Assembly: GCA_021201665.1 (NCBI GenBank)
Contig: JAJQEO010000031.1
Span: 1 to 34,569, forward strand
DNA: 34,569 nt
Reading direction: 5' to 3'
From: Lachnospiraceae bacterium
GTDB taxonomy: Bacteria > Bacillota > Clostridia > Lachnospirales > Lachnospiraceae
In this document: positions 1 to 9,088 of the stretch, one piece after another
Layout: the number at the start of each line of letters is the position of its first letter
Position numbering within the stretch: the stretch's first letter is position 1
Made by a program: the position numbers and the translations under genes
Notes under the pieces: model-generated
Database searches by the model: none
Told to the model about the DNA's origin: nothing
What the model saw: only the letters and a program-made list of their open reading frames with translations

Positions 1-123
1 CTGACGTCGACATATACCACGACCCTGACGGAAGCGCGGGACGGCCGGATGGTACGCTGCATAGTAACTGATTCCAATGGCAACAGCGTGACGAGCGAAA
101 CTGCAACAATGTCGATTGGCTGA
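1..123 (+). CDS. C-terminal end of a probable Ig-like-domain surface protein (partial)
   Basis: Frame 1 is open from the window edge to a TGA at 121-123, giving 40 residues rich in Thr, Ser, Val and Asn. The segment with Arg-Cys-x-Val-Thr-Asp followed by Asn-Gly-Asn and a final Ser-Glu-Thr-Ala-Thr strand looks like the last two beta strands of a bacterial immunoglobulin-like/PKD-like repeat, as found at the C-terminus of secreted or cell-wall proteins of Clostridia. The rest of the gene lies left of the window, so anchoring and function cannot be judged. A terminator-like hairpin follows at 188-221. Confidence 0.55.
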   Translation: MTSTYTTTLTEARDGRMVRCIVTDSNGNSVTSETATMSIG

Positions 124-187
124 CATTGTAAGTATCAAAAATTATCTTTGATGCCTGGGGTAAACAGGAAACAGTCTACAATGAATT

Positions 188-221
188 CAAAGGATCGGGC
201 AGAGACTGCCCGAATCCTTTG
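188..221 (+). terminator. Probable intrinsic terminator after the left-edge gene
   Basis: An almost perfect inverted repeat: 15 bases at 188-202 pair with 206-221, with a single bulged A and a 3-nt loop. It is GC-rich at the tip and followed by a T-rich stretch (225-235). It lies 65 bases after the left-edge stop codon and before the polysaccharide locus. The T-tract is interrupted, so termination efficiency is uncertain. Confidence 0.6.
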
Positions 222-434
222 AAATCTATTTGTTTATGGGGAATAGAAAAAGTAACCGTTACAGGTGCAATGCTTCGGAATATATTTGTGAAAAATATAA
301 TTGGAATGATGTAATGGAAAAAACATTACGGCTTTATGAAAGAATATAGATAGACATAAGAAGAAAGTCAGCGGTAAAAAATGCCGTATCAAGAAAACCA
401 TATATCGAAAACTATAAAGAGGAGATGAGAGATT
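222..434 (+). promoter_or_regulatory. Leader region of the polysaccharide locus with a candidate -10 box
   Basis: A gene-free AT-rich stretch upstream of the radical SAM gene. A perfect TATAAT hexamer lies at 296-301, but no good -35 hexamer sits 16-18 bases before it, so the promoter call is tentative. A strong purine-rich ribosome binding site (AGAGGAGA) lies about 10 bases before the ATG at 435. No riboswitch or attenuator fold was recognised. Confidence 0.35.
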
Positions 435-1565
435 ATGCAAAAATTGAATGGGACGGTGATTGTTACCTACCGATGTAATGCTCGTTGCTCCATGTGTAAT
501 CGATATAAAGCCCCCTCTAAGCCGGAAGAAGAGATTGGCATTGAAACGATCAAAAAACTGCCGCCAATGTATTTTACAAATATCACAGGCGGGGAGCCGT
601 TTATCCGCACAGATCTGAGAGATATAGTGGCTGAAATTCGTAAGAAGAGCGATCGGATCGTAATCTCTACGAATGGTTTTTTTACAGATCGAATTATTGA
701 ACTCTGCAAAGAGTTTCCTGATATTGGCATCCGTATATCGATTGAAGGACTGGAAAAGACAAATAATGAGATTCGTGGCCTTGACAATGGGTTTCGGCGC
801 GGCTATGGGACTCTGAAAAAATTGGTTGATATGGGAATGAAGGATGTCGGTTTTGGAATGACTGTGCAGGACAAAAACGCGCAGGATCTCGTACCACTAT
901 ATAAGCTGTCTGATGAGATGAATATGGAATTTGCGACAGCATCTTTACATAATAGTTTTTATTTTGTTGAAGCGAAGAACATCATTCACGATCGTCCGAT
1001 GGTTGCGAAAAATTTTGAGGATTTGATAAACGAGCTCCTTCGCTCAAACAGTCCGAAGAAATGGTTCAGGGCTTATTTTAATCATGGATTGATTAACTAT
1101 ATTTATGGACAACCGCGGTTGTTGCCATGCGATATGAGCTTTGACACATTCTTTATAGATCCGTATGGAGACGTAATGCCATGTAATGGAACAAAAGATA
1201 AAGAAGTCATGGGAAATCTGAATACACAGACATGGGAGGAGCTATGGAACAGCCCGGAAGCGGAAGAAGTCCGCAAGAAGGTGAGGTGCTGTGATCGCGA
1301 CTGCTGGATGATAGGCAGTGCCAGCCCCGCTATGCATAAGTATATCTGGAAACCGGCATGGTGGGTAATAAAACATAAGACAAAAGCATTTTTCAGCAAG
1401 CATCCGTATTCAATGTATGAAAGCAAGGTCTGCAGAGATTACAGAGATGGCAAAGTAACAAAAGAAGAGTTGGATAAATGCAGTACCTGTGATCTGAATG
1501 CAGTGGTGAATGATGGTTTGAGCGCAGCTTCAAGGGAACAGCTGAAAAAGAAAGTTGAAGACTAG
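435..1565 (+). CDS. Radical SAM/SPASM domain protein
   Basis: A 376-residue radical S-adenosylmethionine enzyme. The [4Fe-4S] motif CxxxCxxC is at C14, C18 and C21, and the SAM-binding GGEP motif at residues 52-55. A SPASM-type auxiliary-cluster region follows, with Cys at about 232, 250, 285/286, 290, 333, 349 and 352 and the usual sequence around IDPYGDVMPC. The family includes PqqE/MoaA-like enzymes that modify peptides, sugars or alcohols by radical chemistry. The substrate here is not readable. It is the first gene of the polysaccharide locus, 41 bases before the first glycosyltransferase, so a role in sugar or lipid-linked precursor modification is plausible, but that is inference. The start has a strong ribosome binding site. 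Confidence 0.85.
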   Translation: MQKLNGTVIVTYRCNARCSMCNRYKAPSKPEEEIGIETIKKLPPMYFTNITGGEPFIRTDLRDIVAEIRKKSDRIVISTNGFFTDRIIELCKEFPDIGIRISIEGLEKTNNEIRGLDNGFRRGYGTLKKLVDMGMKDVGFGMTVQDKNAQDLVPLYKLSDEMNMEFATASLHNSFYFVEAKNIIHDRPMVAKNFEDLINELLRSNSPKKWFRAYFNHGLINYIYGQPRLLPCDMSFDTFFIDPYGDVMPCNGTKDKEVMGNLNTQTWEELWNSPEAEEVRKKVRCCDRDCWMIGSASPAMHKYIWKPAWWVIKHKTKAFFSKHPYSMYESKVCRDYRDGKVTKEELDKCSTCDLNAVVNDGLSAASREQLKKKVED

Positions 1566-1606
1566 CTTATTAGTCTAGATATTGCTGAATAAGAAAAGAG
1601 ACAGCT

Positions 1607-2692
1607 ATGAAAAAAATTCTTCATTTGTTATGGTCCGGATCAATTGGCGGTATTGAAAATTTATGTCTCAGTATAGGAAGAAGAAAACCTCAGGAAAATC
1701 TGTTTTGCTTTGTTCATGAAGGTGGTGTAATAGCTGGGCAAATGGAAAAAGAAGGGCTGGATGTTGAACTCTTAAATTTAAGAAAATGGGATGTTCTGGC
1801 TCTTTATAAATACTTATCGTTGAAGATTAGACATATGGAGATTGATTGCATTATTGTGCATCATGACTCGGGGCTTTTATGGTTAGTGTCCATTTTTTTG
1901 AAAAAAAAATATCCTGGTTTTAAGGTATATATATATGCACATTGCTCTTATAAAGACTTTATCCGAAATAAAACAGATAGAATTGTTTTCCTTATGACAG
2001 CGAAATGGGTGGATGGAATCATAGCAATTTCAAAATATGTAAAAAAAAGCATTGTGGAGCAACACGCTTTTTTAGAGAAGACTATTTTTGTAATATATAA
2101 TGGGATCGACACAACACGATTTACATTACAAAGAGAAAAAAGTTATAAAGATACCAGTGGAAAGATAAGATTAATATATGTTGGAAGGCTGATAGAAGAA
2201 AAAGGATTACAATTATTGCTATCTTCAATTGTTGAAAATGCATTGGAAAACAAAGTGATTCTTACCATTGTGGGTGACGGCCCGTACCGCTCTCAATTAG
2301 AGAAATTAACATTAAACTTTCATCTGAACAACTGTGTGAGTTTTGCAGGAAGCCAGGAAGACGTTCTCTGCTACTTGAAGGAGAGTGATATTTTTGTGCA
2401 TCCTGCTATTTGGGAGGAAGGCTTCGGCATTACGATTATAGAATCTATGGCTTTGGGGGTTCCGTGTATAGCTTTTAACAGGGGGGCTATTTCGGAGATC
2501 ATATGTAATGAAGTGGATGGCTTCATCGTTAATGAGGTCTCTGGAAAGGCACTTGGCAGTAGAATAACGGAACTTTGCCCTATGGTAGGTACCGATTATT
2601 GGATTAAAATATGTGAAGCTGCAATTAATAAATCTACACTATTTTCTGTGGATCGAACGATAGAGAAAATAGAATCTCTAATTGAAGAATGA
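1607..2692 (+). CDS. Glycosyltransferase family 4 (GT-B fold)
   Basis: A 361-residue GT4 retaining glycosyltransferase acting on a lipid-linked oligosaccharide at the inner face of the membrane. It has a GGIEN donor/acceptor loop at residues 14-18, the linker YNGIDTTRF around 164-172, the second Rossmann domain opening with YVGRLIEEKG (191-200), and the E-x7-E nucleotide-sugar motif at E271 and E279 (EEGFGITIIESMALG). Length is normal for the family. The coding sequence is very AT-rich with frequent AAA and ATA codons, unlike genes to the right of 17.9 kb. Sugar and linkage specificity cannot be told. The next gene starts 17 bases downstream, indicating one transcript. Confidence 0.9.
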   Translation: MKKILHLLWSGSIGGIENLCLSIGRRKPQENLFCFVHEGGVIAGQMEKEGLDVELLNLRKWDVLALYKYLSLKIRHMEIDCIIVHHDSGLLWLVSIFLKKKYPGFKVYIYAHCSYKDFIRNKTDRIVFLMTAKWVDGIIAISKYVKKSIVEQHAFLEKTIFVIYNGIDTTRFTLQREKSYKDTSGKIRLIYVGRLIEEKGLQLLLSSIVENALENKVILTIVGDGPYRSQLEKLTLNFHLNNCVSFAGSQEDVLCYLKESDIFVHPAIWEEGFGITIIESMALGVPCIAFNRGAISEIICNEVDGFIVNEVSGKALGSRITELCPMVGTDYWIKICEAAINKSTLFSVDRTIEKIESLIEE

Positions 2693-2709
2693 AACTGAGG
2701 ATGAAATAA

Positions 2710-3870
2710 ATGGAATTTGAGCAAAAAGATAGTTACAAGGTAGATGTAATGCAAATTGTAGCCATTTTTATGTCGATTAAAGTGGTTCTTTCTTTTTCGT
2801 CCATTTGTCGTCCATCTGGAATAGTTGACAATGCATTGACAGTATTGTCAATTTGTATCTGCTGTATAGTTGTTATTAACAAAATATATTCTTTAAGGAC
2901 TTTATTTTTGTCATTCCTGTTAGGACTTGTTGCGTTATATACCTGTGTGAAAATTGGCAGTTATGAAATACTGATATCGGTTATGACCATACTTGCGCTG
3001 AAAGGTTATGACTTTGACAAGTTTCTTAAAATGATATATAAGACTGAAGTAGCATTGCTGATAATCCATGTTGTATATTCTATGGCTTATTCTTTATTTA
3101 TTAACTACGATGAATTTATAATAGAAGGAGACAGGCGATGGAGGTTTACCTTTGGCTTTGTTCACCCAAATTCTTTTTCGGCGATATTGTTTGGCGTAAT
3201 TTTAATTTATGTCTGGTTTCACTTTGAAACAAATATGAAAGATACATTAATTAAGAGCAGCTTAATAGAAGTGATTGCTTTTGCTTTAAGTGATAGCCGA
3301 ACTGCCCTTATGAGTTATTTGGTATTAGTACTCTTAATTTTTATGAAAATGGATGGCCGACTTAATGCTATTATAAGAATGATCACCAGATGGTGTGTCC
3401 CACTTTTGAGTGTGATTATGTTTATATTGATCAGAGGTTATAAAAATGGTTGGGTTATTTCTATTTTAGTAAATAGATTTCTCACAGGAAGAATAAGACT
3501 TGGCTCATATGCTTTAGAAAAAAGTGGGTTGACATTGTTTGGTCAGGCTATTTCTTACATGTCGACCTCTGTGGTATGGGATGAGATCTGGCAACTTAAT
3601 TCTTTTACATTTGACAACATGTATTCTTATTGTATGATGTCTGCTGGTTTAATATGGCTGGTTATATTGTCAATTATGGCAATTGTCATCTCTAAAAAAT
3701 TAAACCTGAAATGTTGCATAGCGTTTGTGGTATGGGCAGTATACGGACTCTCGGAAGTGATAATTTTGAATGGTTACATTAGTTTTCCTATTTTTCTGAT
3801 TACATTAGTTTTGAATTCATCAGTCTCTAACCAGTTACTTTATATAGAAGAAGGGAGAAGAGAGATATGA
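2710..3870 (+). CDS. Wzy-like O-antigen/capsule polymerase (multi-spanning membrane protein)
   Basis: A 386-residue, strongly hydrophobic protein with roughly ten predicted membrane segments and a central loop carrying RWRFTFGFVHPNSFSA (about 144-159). The HPN-x-F motif is characteristic of Wzy/O-antigen ligase-like polymerases of Gram-positive capsule loci. A later RFLTGRIRLG segment matches the second extracytoplasmic arginine-rich loop of such proteins. These enzymes polymerise undecaprenyl-linked repeat units on the outer face of the membrane. Position between glycosyltransferases and a Wzx flippase fits. Sequence divergence in this family is high, so the call rests on topology, the HPN loop and context. 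It overlaps the next gene by 4 bases (ATGA). Confidence 0.75.
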   Translation: MEFEQKDSYKVDVMQIVAIFMSIKVVLSFSSICRPSGIVDNALTVLSICICCIVVINKIYSLRTLFLSFLLGLVALYTCVKIGSYEILISVMTILALKGYDFDKFLKMIYKTEVALLIIHVVYSMAYSLFINYDEFIIEGDRRWRFTFGFVHPNSFSAILFGVILIYVWFHFETNMKDTLIKSSLIEVIAFALSDSRTALMSYLVLVLLIFMKMDGRLNAIIRMITRWCVPLLSVIMFILIRGYKNGWVISILVNRFLTGRIRLGSYALEKSGLTLFGQAISYMSTSVVWDEIWQLNSFTFDNMYSYCMMSAGLIWLVILSIMAIVISKKLNLKCCIAFVVWAVYGLSEVIILNGYISFPIFLITLVLNSSVSNQLLYIEEGRREI

Positions 3871-4928
3871 TGGAATCGAAAATGGTTTACGCTCCAATAT
3901 ATATTACAACTCTGTGCAGAGACAAACATTTTATTCGTGAAATGGAATCTCTTAAAAAAAATTCCTGGGCTTCATACACAGACATATATATAGCGGTAGA
4001 TTATCCGTTAAATGATGACCATTGGAATGGTTATCGCAGAATTATAGAGTATTTAAATGAAGAAGATTTTTCCGTGTTTGCTTCATTTACAGTAATCAAG
4101 AGAGAAAAAAATATAGGATCTTCAAAAAATTCGAAATTGATGAGGGATTATATTCTAGAAAAATATGATCGTTGGATTTATGCGGAGGATGATCTGGAAT
4201 TTTCTCCGAATTTTATAGAATATATGGATAAGTGTCTGATGGAGTTTTATGATGATGAGGATGTTCTTGCAATAAATGGATATTCCTACCCAATAGAATG
4301 GTGCTGCCATGATGGAGCATCTGCAATTAGACAGAAATGGACATGTTCTACCTGGGGGATCGGTCACTGGAAATATAAATATACGGAAGTGCGAGAAAAG
4401 ATAATAAGTGGCTATCTGCATAATTGTTTCGACATTGTATATAAAGATGGACGACTAAATAAATTGCTACGAGGGAGATATTTTGACTATATAACATATG
4501 CCTTGGCTACAGATAAAGGTGGATTACATGTGCGACCCACCGATGTTGCTATGAGTATATACATCGGCATAGAAGACACGTATGTGATTACTCCGATTGT
4601 GAGTAAAGTGAGAAATTATGGATTTGATGGGAGCGGCATGTATTGTGAAAATATTAATAAAAAACATGCCAACAACTCCCTTTCTTATAACTATGACCAG
4701 CAACCGATAGATTGTAACACAAGCTTTGTTATCGATCTGGAAACAGAAGATGAGAATGTGAAACAGAATAAAATGCTGCTAAATTCGTTTATATGTGTTC
4801 CGGTTTTATATCGTGTTCGCGGGCATCTCATGTTAATATGTTATAGAGTGATTGGACAGGAAAGAACATGTAAATTATATCAGAGCTTGAAAAAGAAATA
4901 TAATAAAATAAGAAAGTTCTTGCGTTAA
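3867..4928 (+). CDS. Glycosyltransferase with GnT-I-like EDDLE motif (GT-A fold)
   Basis: A 353-residue predicted GT-A glycosyltransferase. Residues 10-45 form the first Rossmann strand region (PIYITTLCR, then IYIAVD). KNIGSSKNSK (81-90) resembles the conserved loop before the metal site, and AEDDLEFSPNF at 106-116 supplies the DxD-equivalent metal-binding motif. The EDDLE form is that seen in N-acetylglucosaminyltransferase I-like (GT13/GT2-like) enzymes, rather than the plain DxD of most bacterial GT2 proteins. WGIGHWKYK (about 165-173) is the probable acceptor-loop region. Its start overlaps the stop of the polymerase gene, implying translational coupling. Donor sugar is unknown, and GlcNAc transfer is only a family-based suggestion. 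A second ATG at 3870 is also possible. Confidence 0.7.
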   Translation: MMESKMVYAPIYITTLCRDKHFIREMESLKKNSWASYTDIYIAVDYPLNDDHWNGYRRIIEYLNEEDFSVFASFTVIKREKNIGSSKNSKLMRDYILEKYDRWIYAEDDLEFSPNFIEYMDKCLMEFYDDEDVLAINGYSYPIEWCCHDGASAIRQKWTCSTWGIGHWKYKYTEVREKIISGYLHNCFDIVYKDGRLNKLLRGRYFDYITYALATDKGGLHVRPTDVAMSIYIGIEDTYVITPIVSKVRNYGFDGSGMYCENINKKHANNSLSYNYDQQPIDCNTSFVIDLETEDENVKQNKMLLNSFICVPVLYRVRGHLMLICYRVIGQERTCKLYQSLKKKYNKIRKFLR

Positions 4929-4984
4929 TGATAAATGATTTCTTGCCAATGTAGTTTCTTACTGAAATTGAAAGCTGGAATATT

Positions 4985-6094
4985 ATGACGGAAAAAATAT
5001 TGGTTACAAAATCCTCCATGCCCCCATTAGAGGAGTACATTGATGAAATAAAAGAAATGTGGGATACGCATTGGCTCACGAATATGGGACCAAAGCATAA
5101 ACAATTTCAGGTGATGCTTAAAGAATATTTGTCTGTTAAGGATATAGATTTGTTGACGAATGGACATATGGCTTTAGAATTAACTATGCAAGCATTAGAC
5201 ATCCATGGCGAAGTGATTACCACGCCGTTTACATTTGCTTCAACAACACATGCGATTGTCCGATGCGGTTGTACGCCAGTGTTTTGTGACATTAATGAGA
5301 ATGATTTTACAATGGATTCCTCGAAAATAGAGGAACTGATTACTGACAGGACAGCTGCGATCATGCCGGTTCATGTGTACGGTAATGTCTGTGATATAGA
5401 GACAATTGAGCATATCGCAGAAAAATATCAATTAAAAGTAATCTATGATGCCGCGCATGCTTTTGGTGTTCGCTATAAAGGGAAGGGAATTGGCAGTTTT
5501 GGAGATGCGTCCTGCTTTAGTTTTCATGCTACAAAGGTGTTTAACAGTATCGAAGGTGGCGCAGTTTGTTTTACAGATGCGGAATTTGGCAGGCGAATTG
5601 GTTTGCTTAAAAATTTTGGTATTCATGGCCCGGAGAAGGTAGAGACAGTAGGTCCTAATGCGAAGATGAATGAGTTTTGTGCTGCGATGGGGATCTGTAA
5701 TCTTAGGCATATAGATGATGAGATTGCGAAAAGAAAAAATGTTGTAGAACATTACATAGAAAGGCTGAGTAATGTAGAAGGTATCAGACTGAATCAAAAG
5801 CAGGAAGATGTTCAGACTAACTATGCATATTTTCCGGTTTTATTTGAAGAAGATATTTTTGGAGCCAACCGCGATGATGTGTTTGAAGCTTTGGCGAAAG
5901 AGAATATTAAGGCGAGGAAATATTTCTACCCTTTGACAAACACGTTTGATTGCTACCATGGATGCTTTGACGTAAGTCGAACTCCAGTGGCTTTACAGGT
6001 CAGCAGGCAGGTATTAACCTTGCCGCTGTATGCGGATTTGCCTTTGTCAGATGTGGACAGAATTTGCGATATCATTATGAAGTGTAAACGATAG
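4985..6094 (+). CDS. DegT/DnrJ/EryC1/StrS aminotransferase, VioA-like
   Basis: A 369-residue PLP-dependent sugar aminotransferase. The catalytic lysine is K184 within FSFHATKVFN, the cofactor Asp/His pair is in DAAHAF (D155, H158), and the N-terminus PPLEEYID, then THWLTN, closely resembles VioA-type enzymes that convert dTDP-4-keto-6-deoxyglucose to dTDP-4-amino-4,6-dideoxyglucose. ITTPFTFASTTHA (79-91) is the usual active-site segment. The resemblance to VioA is from memory of the family, not a search. The product would be an amino sugar whose amine can be acylated, which matters for the acid/ATP-grasp cassette downstream. No dTDP-sugar synthesis genes are in the window. The ribosome binding site is weak. 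Confidence 0.85.
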   Translation: MTEKILVTKSSMPPLEEYIDEIKEMWDTHWLTNMGPKHKQFQVMLKEYLSVKDIDLLTNGHMALELTMQALDIHGEVITTPFTFASTTHAIVRCGCTPVFCDINENDFTMDSSKIEELITDRTAAIMPVHVYGNVCDIETIEHIAEKYQLKVIYDAAHAFGVRYKGKGIGSFGDASCFSFHATKVFNSIEGGAVCFTDAEFGRRIGLLKNFGIHGPEKVETVGPNAKMNEFCAAMGICNLRHIDDEIAKRKNVVEHYIERLSNVEGIRLNQKQEDVQTNYAYFPVLFEEDIFGANRDDVFEALAKENIKARKYFYPLTNTFDCYHGCFDVSRTPVALQVSRQVLTLPLYADLPLSDVDRICDIIMKCKR

Positions 6095-6267
6095 TTTTTG
6101 ATTGGTTATATAACTATTAGGCACTTACAAACGATTTTTTGCGCAAAATGGCAAAATTTCTATTCCGGTTTATCCGGGTTGGATATATATTGATTATAAC
6201 AGAAAAATGAAAGCAAGGATATAATATTCATTTATATAGTTGTTCTATTTTTGATGGAAGTGATCTT
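6095..6267 (+). promoter_or_regulatory. AT-rich gap with a possible internal promoter before the flippase gene
   Basis: This 173-base gap is longer than others in the locus. A TATAAT hexamer preceded at 18 bases by ATAACA lies near 6191-6226, and could give a secondary transcript for the flippase and downstream metabolic genes. The -35 box is a poor match, so this is a weak call. No hairpin with a T-tract was found. Confidence 0.3.
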
Positions 6268-7734
6268 ATGGCAGACAATCAGATAAAGACCAGGACAGTA
6301 AGCAATTTGTTCTGGCGGTTTGCAGAAAGATGTGGCGCACAGGGCGTGGCGTTTATTGTGTCAATTATATTGGCGCGACTGCTGGATCCGGAAGCTTACG
6401 GTACGGTAGCCCTTCTGACAGTGTTTACTTCAATACTTCAGGTATTTGTGGACAGTGGACTGGGAAATGCTTTAATACAGAAAAAAGACGCAGACCAATT
6501 GGATTTTTCCAGTGTTTTTCTGTTTAATATGGGTATGTGTCTTGTGCTATATATACTTTTGTACGTGGCATCCCCTTTGATTGCATTTTTTTATAACGAC
6601 CCATCGTTGACTCCTATGATGCGTGTATTGGGGTTGACTATTGTGATTTCGGGATTCAAAAACATTCAGCAGGCATATGTTTCAAAGCATCTGATGTTTA
6701 AGAAATTTTTTTTCTCGACGTTGGGAGGAACAATCATTGCTGCTGTCGTTGGAATTGCAATGGCATATAATGGCTTTGGCGCGTGGGCAATTGTAGCACA
6801 GCAGGTTGTGAATACGGCAATTGACACAATGATCCTCTTTGCCACAGTAAAATGGAGACCGCATATACAATTTTCATATCCTCGCTTCAAGAAATTGTTT
6901 AGCTATGGCTGGAAGCTTTTGGTTTCCGGGCTGCTTGATACGGTATATAATGATCTCCGCCAGCTGATTATAGGGAAGCTATACACAAGCAGTGATTTGG
7001 CATATTACAACAAGGGAAAACAGTTCCCGAATTTCGTGATTAATAATATTAATAACGCGATCGACAGTGTTTTGCTCCCGGTTATGTCGGCTGCTCAAGA
7101 CGATGAATCTTCGCTAAAAAGAATGACAAGGCATTCGATAAAGACGAGTACTTATGTCATGGCTCCTATAATGATGGGAATGGCATTTACGTCAAATGTG
7201 TTTATCCCCCTGCTGTTAACGGACAAATGGAATCCGTGCATTCCATATCTCCGCGTATTTTGCATCGTATATATGTTCCGGCCAATTCACACGGCGAATT
7301 TGAACGCAATCAGGGCGATGGGAAGGAGCGATTTAATCTTACAGTTGGAGGTCAAAAAAAAGATTGTAGGACTGGCTTCTATTTTTGCGGCAGTTTGGTG
7401 GGGACCGATGGCAATGGCATATAGTTTTCTGGTTACATCGATATTGAACCAGATGATAAATGCCGGCCCGAACAAAAAGCTTCTTGATTATGGATATTTG
7501 GAGCAGCTGAAGGATATTTTGCCGAGCCTTTTTCTGGCTATATTTATGGGATTCTGTACTATACCAATTTCGTTGATTGGCATGACGAATCTTGCGACGT
7601 TTGTGTTACAGGTCATCGTTGGTGCTATAGTTTATATCGGAGGTTCTGTTTTATTGAAGATGGAGTCCTTCTATTTCATATGGGATATTTTGAAGCCGAT
7701 GATAAAAAGACAATTTAAAAAGAAAAATGGATAA
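6268..7734 (+). CDS. Wzx-type polysaccharide flippase (MOP superfamily)
   Basis: A 488-residue membrane protein with about 12-14 hydrophobic segments. The N-terminus (TVSNLFWRFAERCGAQGV, about 10-27) followed by ILARLLDPEAYG is the signature opening of the polysaccharide-synthesis branch of the MOP exporters, the RfbX/Wzx/TuaB-like proteins. It should translocate undecaprenyl-linked repeat units outward for the polymerase encoded upstream. Cytoplasmic loops contain YYNKGKQFPN (about 246-255), also usual in this family. Length is typical. The aminotransferase gene ends 173 bases upstream and the dehydratase-like gene begins 9 bases after its stop, tying the metabolic cassette to the transport gene. 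Confidence 0.88.
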   Translation: MADNQIKTRTVSNLFWRFAERCGAQGVAFIVSIILARLLDPEAYGTVALLTVFTSILQVFVDSGLGNALIQKKDADQLDFSSVFLFNMGMCLVLYILLYVASPLIAFFYNDPSLTPMMRVLGLTIVISGFKNIQQAYVSKHLMFKKFFFSTLGGTIIAAVVGIAMAYNGFGAWAIVAQQVVNTAIDTMILFATVKWRPHIQFSYPRFKKLFSYGWKLLVSGLLDTVYNDLRQLIIGKLYTSSDLAYYNKGKQFPNFVINNINNAIDSVLLPVMSAAQDDESSLKRMTRHSIKTSTYVMAPIMMGMAFTSNVFIPLLLTDKWNPCIPYLRVFCIVYMFRPIHTANLNAIRAMGRSDLILQLEVKKKIVGLASIFAAVWWGPMAMAYSFLVTSILNQMINAGPNKKLLDYGYLEQLKDILPSLFLAIFMGFCTIPISLIGMTNLATFVLQVIVGAIVYIGGSVLLKMESFYFIWDILKPMIKRQFKKKNG

Positions 7735-7743
7735 AGAATTACT

Positions 7744-9072
7744 ATGGTTGGAGAAGAAAGAACGATAACGGATAGCTTTGTGGATCTTTTGTTTGAAATG
7801 AGCCATCGCCCATTGCTGCAGAAAATCATAGAAAAGTCCAGATACTGTCTGCTTGATTATGTAGGCGTTACCTTGGGCGGATGTGCGCAGAATAAGCCAA
7901 TGATAAAAGACTTCCTTTTGGAAAATCCAAGTGAGGGAAACTGCCATATCATAGGAGCAAATATAACAGCAGACAGCCGCACGGCCGCTATGATAAATGC
8001 TTATAATTCGCATACCCTGGAGTTGGACGATGGACATCGTGCAGGAATGCTGCATCTTGCGGCACCGATCTTTTCCGGATTGCTAAGTGCTGCGGAAGAA
8101 AAAGAATGTACGCTTCCAGATATACTAAAGGGTATTGTGATCGGCTATGAGGCTGCGGTCAGGGTCGCCTGCGCGATTCAGCCGGAGCATAAAAAAAGGG
8201 GGTTTCATGCCACAGGAACTTGTGGTGCGATTGGCTGCGCAATGGCAATTGCCGCCATGCGGAATTATAGCAGGGCAGAGTTTAAAAATGTGCTTTGTGC
8301 TGCAGCTTCCTCTGGAGCCGGTTTGCTTGAAGTGACAACAGGTTCGTCCATGCAAAAACCTTATAATGTGGTGAATGCTGCATCTGCTGGAATGAATGCA
8401 GCGTTATTTGGGAGATATTTGAAAGGCCCGGAAGATATTCTGGGCGGCTCCAGAGGTTTCATTTATGATTTTTCAGATGGTTCCGGGATGGCGGAGCTGG
8501 TGAAGAAAAAGGACACGTATGCTATCGAAGAGATTTACGTGAAACCATACGCTGCATGCCGTCACTGCCATGCGCCGGTCGAGGCAGTTCTAAACCTGCG
8601 CAAAAGGAAGAATCTACAGAGCCCAGATTCAGTGAAAGCGATTCAGGTGATCACTTATGGACTGGCAGTTTATGGCCATGACCATACCAGAATCGAGGGG
8701 GTCAATTCCGCGAAGATGAGTATTCCATACAGCGTTGCTGCTGCATGGTTATATCAGCAGTGCAGCCTTGAAGAATTTTCGGAAGAGAGGATCCGTTCGG
8801 GTCAGATCCTGGAACTTGCGAAAAAAGTGTCTGTGAAGGAGGCTCCGGAGTTGTCTGCGCTTGTTCCGCAAAAAAGAGCTGCAATTGTAACAGTCATTTA
8901 TGAGGACGGTACAAGTGATCAATGCAGAGTTGATTATCCAAAAGGGGAACCGGAAAACCCGATTTCAAAGGAAGAATTAATGGATAAGTTTTATTCGATT
9001 GCGCGATCATCCGGTTATCAGAAGGAATGGTGCGACAAAGTTACACAGGTTATTTTGAAAGAAAACAGATGA
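7744..9072 (+). CDS. MmgE/PrpD family dehydratase-like protein
   Basis: A 442-residue MmgE/PrpD protein, the family of 2-methylcitrate dehydratase, cis-aconitate decarboxylase and iminodisuccinate epimerase. The signatures are the helical N-domain LLDYVGVTLGG (about 36-46), NSHTLELDDGHR (88-99) with the conserved HTLEFDD-like motif, the FHATGTCG segment around 154-161, and the C-domain motif YAACRHCHAPVE near 275-286. It is full length. These enzymes dehydrate, isomerise or decarboxylate polycarboxylates and need no iron-sulfur cluster. Their presence in a polysaccharide locus, 9 bases after a flippase gene and 16 bases before a TIM-barrel gene, implies synthesis of an unusual acid rather than propionate catabolism: no prpB or prpC neighbour is present. 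There is no clear Shine-Dalgarno before the ATG. Confidence 0.88.
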   Translation: MVGEERTITDSFVDLLFEMSHRPLLQKIIEKSRYCLLDYVGVTLGGCAQNKPMIKDFLLENPSEGNCHIIGANITADSRTAAMINAYNSHTLELDDGHRAGMLHLAAPIFSGLLSAAEEKECTLPDILKGIVIGYEAAVRVACAIQPEHKKRGFHATGTCGAIGCAMAIAAMRNYSRAEFKNVLCAAASSGAGLLEVTTGSSMQKPYNVVNAASAGMNAALFGRYLKGPEDILGGSRGFIYDFSDGSGMAELVKKKDTYAIEEIYVKPYAACRHCHAPVEAVLNLRKRKNLQSPDSVKAIQVITYGLAVYGHDHTRIEGVNSAKMSIPYSVAAAWLYQQCSLEEFSEERIRSGQILELAKKVSVKEAPELSALVPQKRAAIVTVIYEDGTSDQCRVDYPKGEPENPISKEELMDKFYSIARSSGYQKEWCDKVTQVILKENR

Positions 9073-9088
9073 GGAGGATTACACACGG

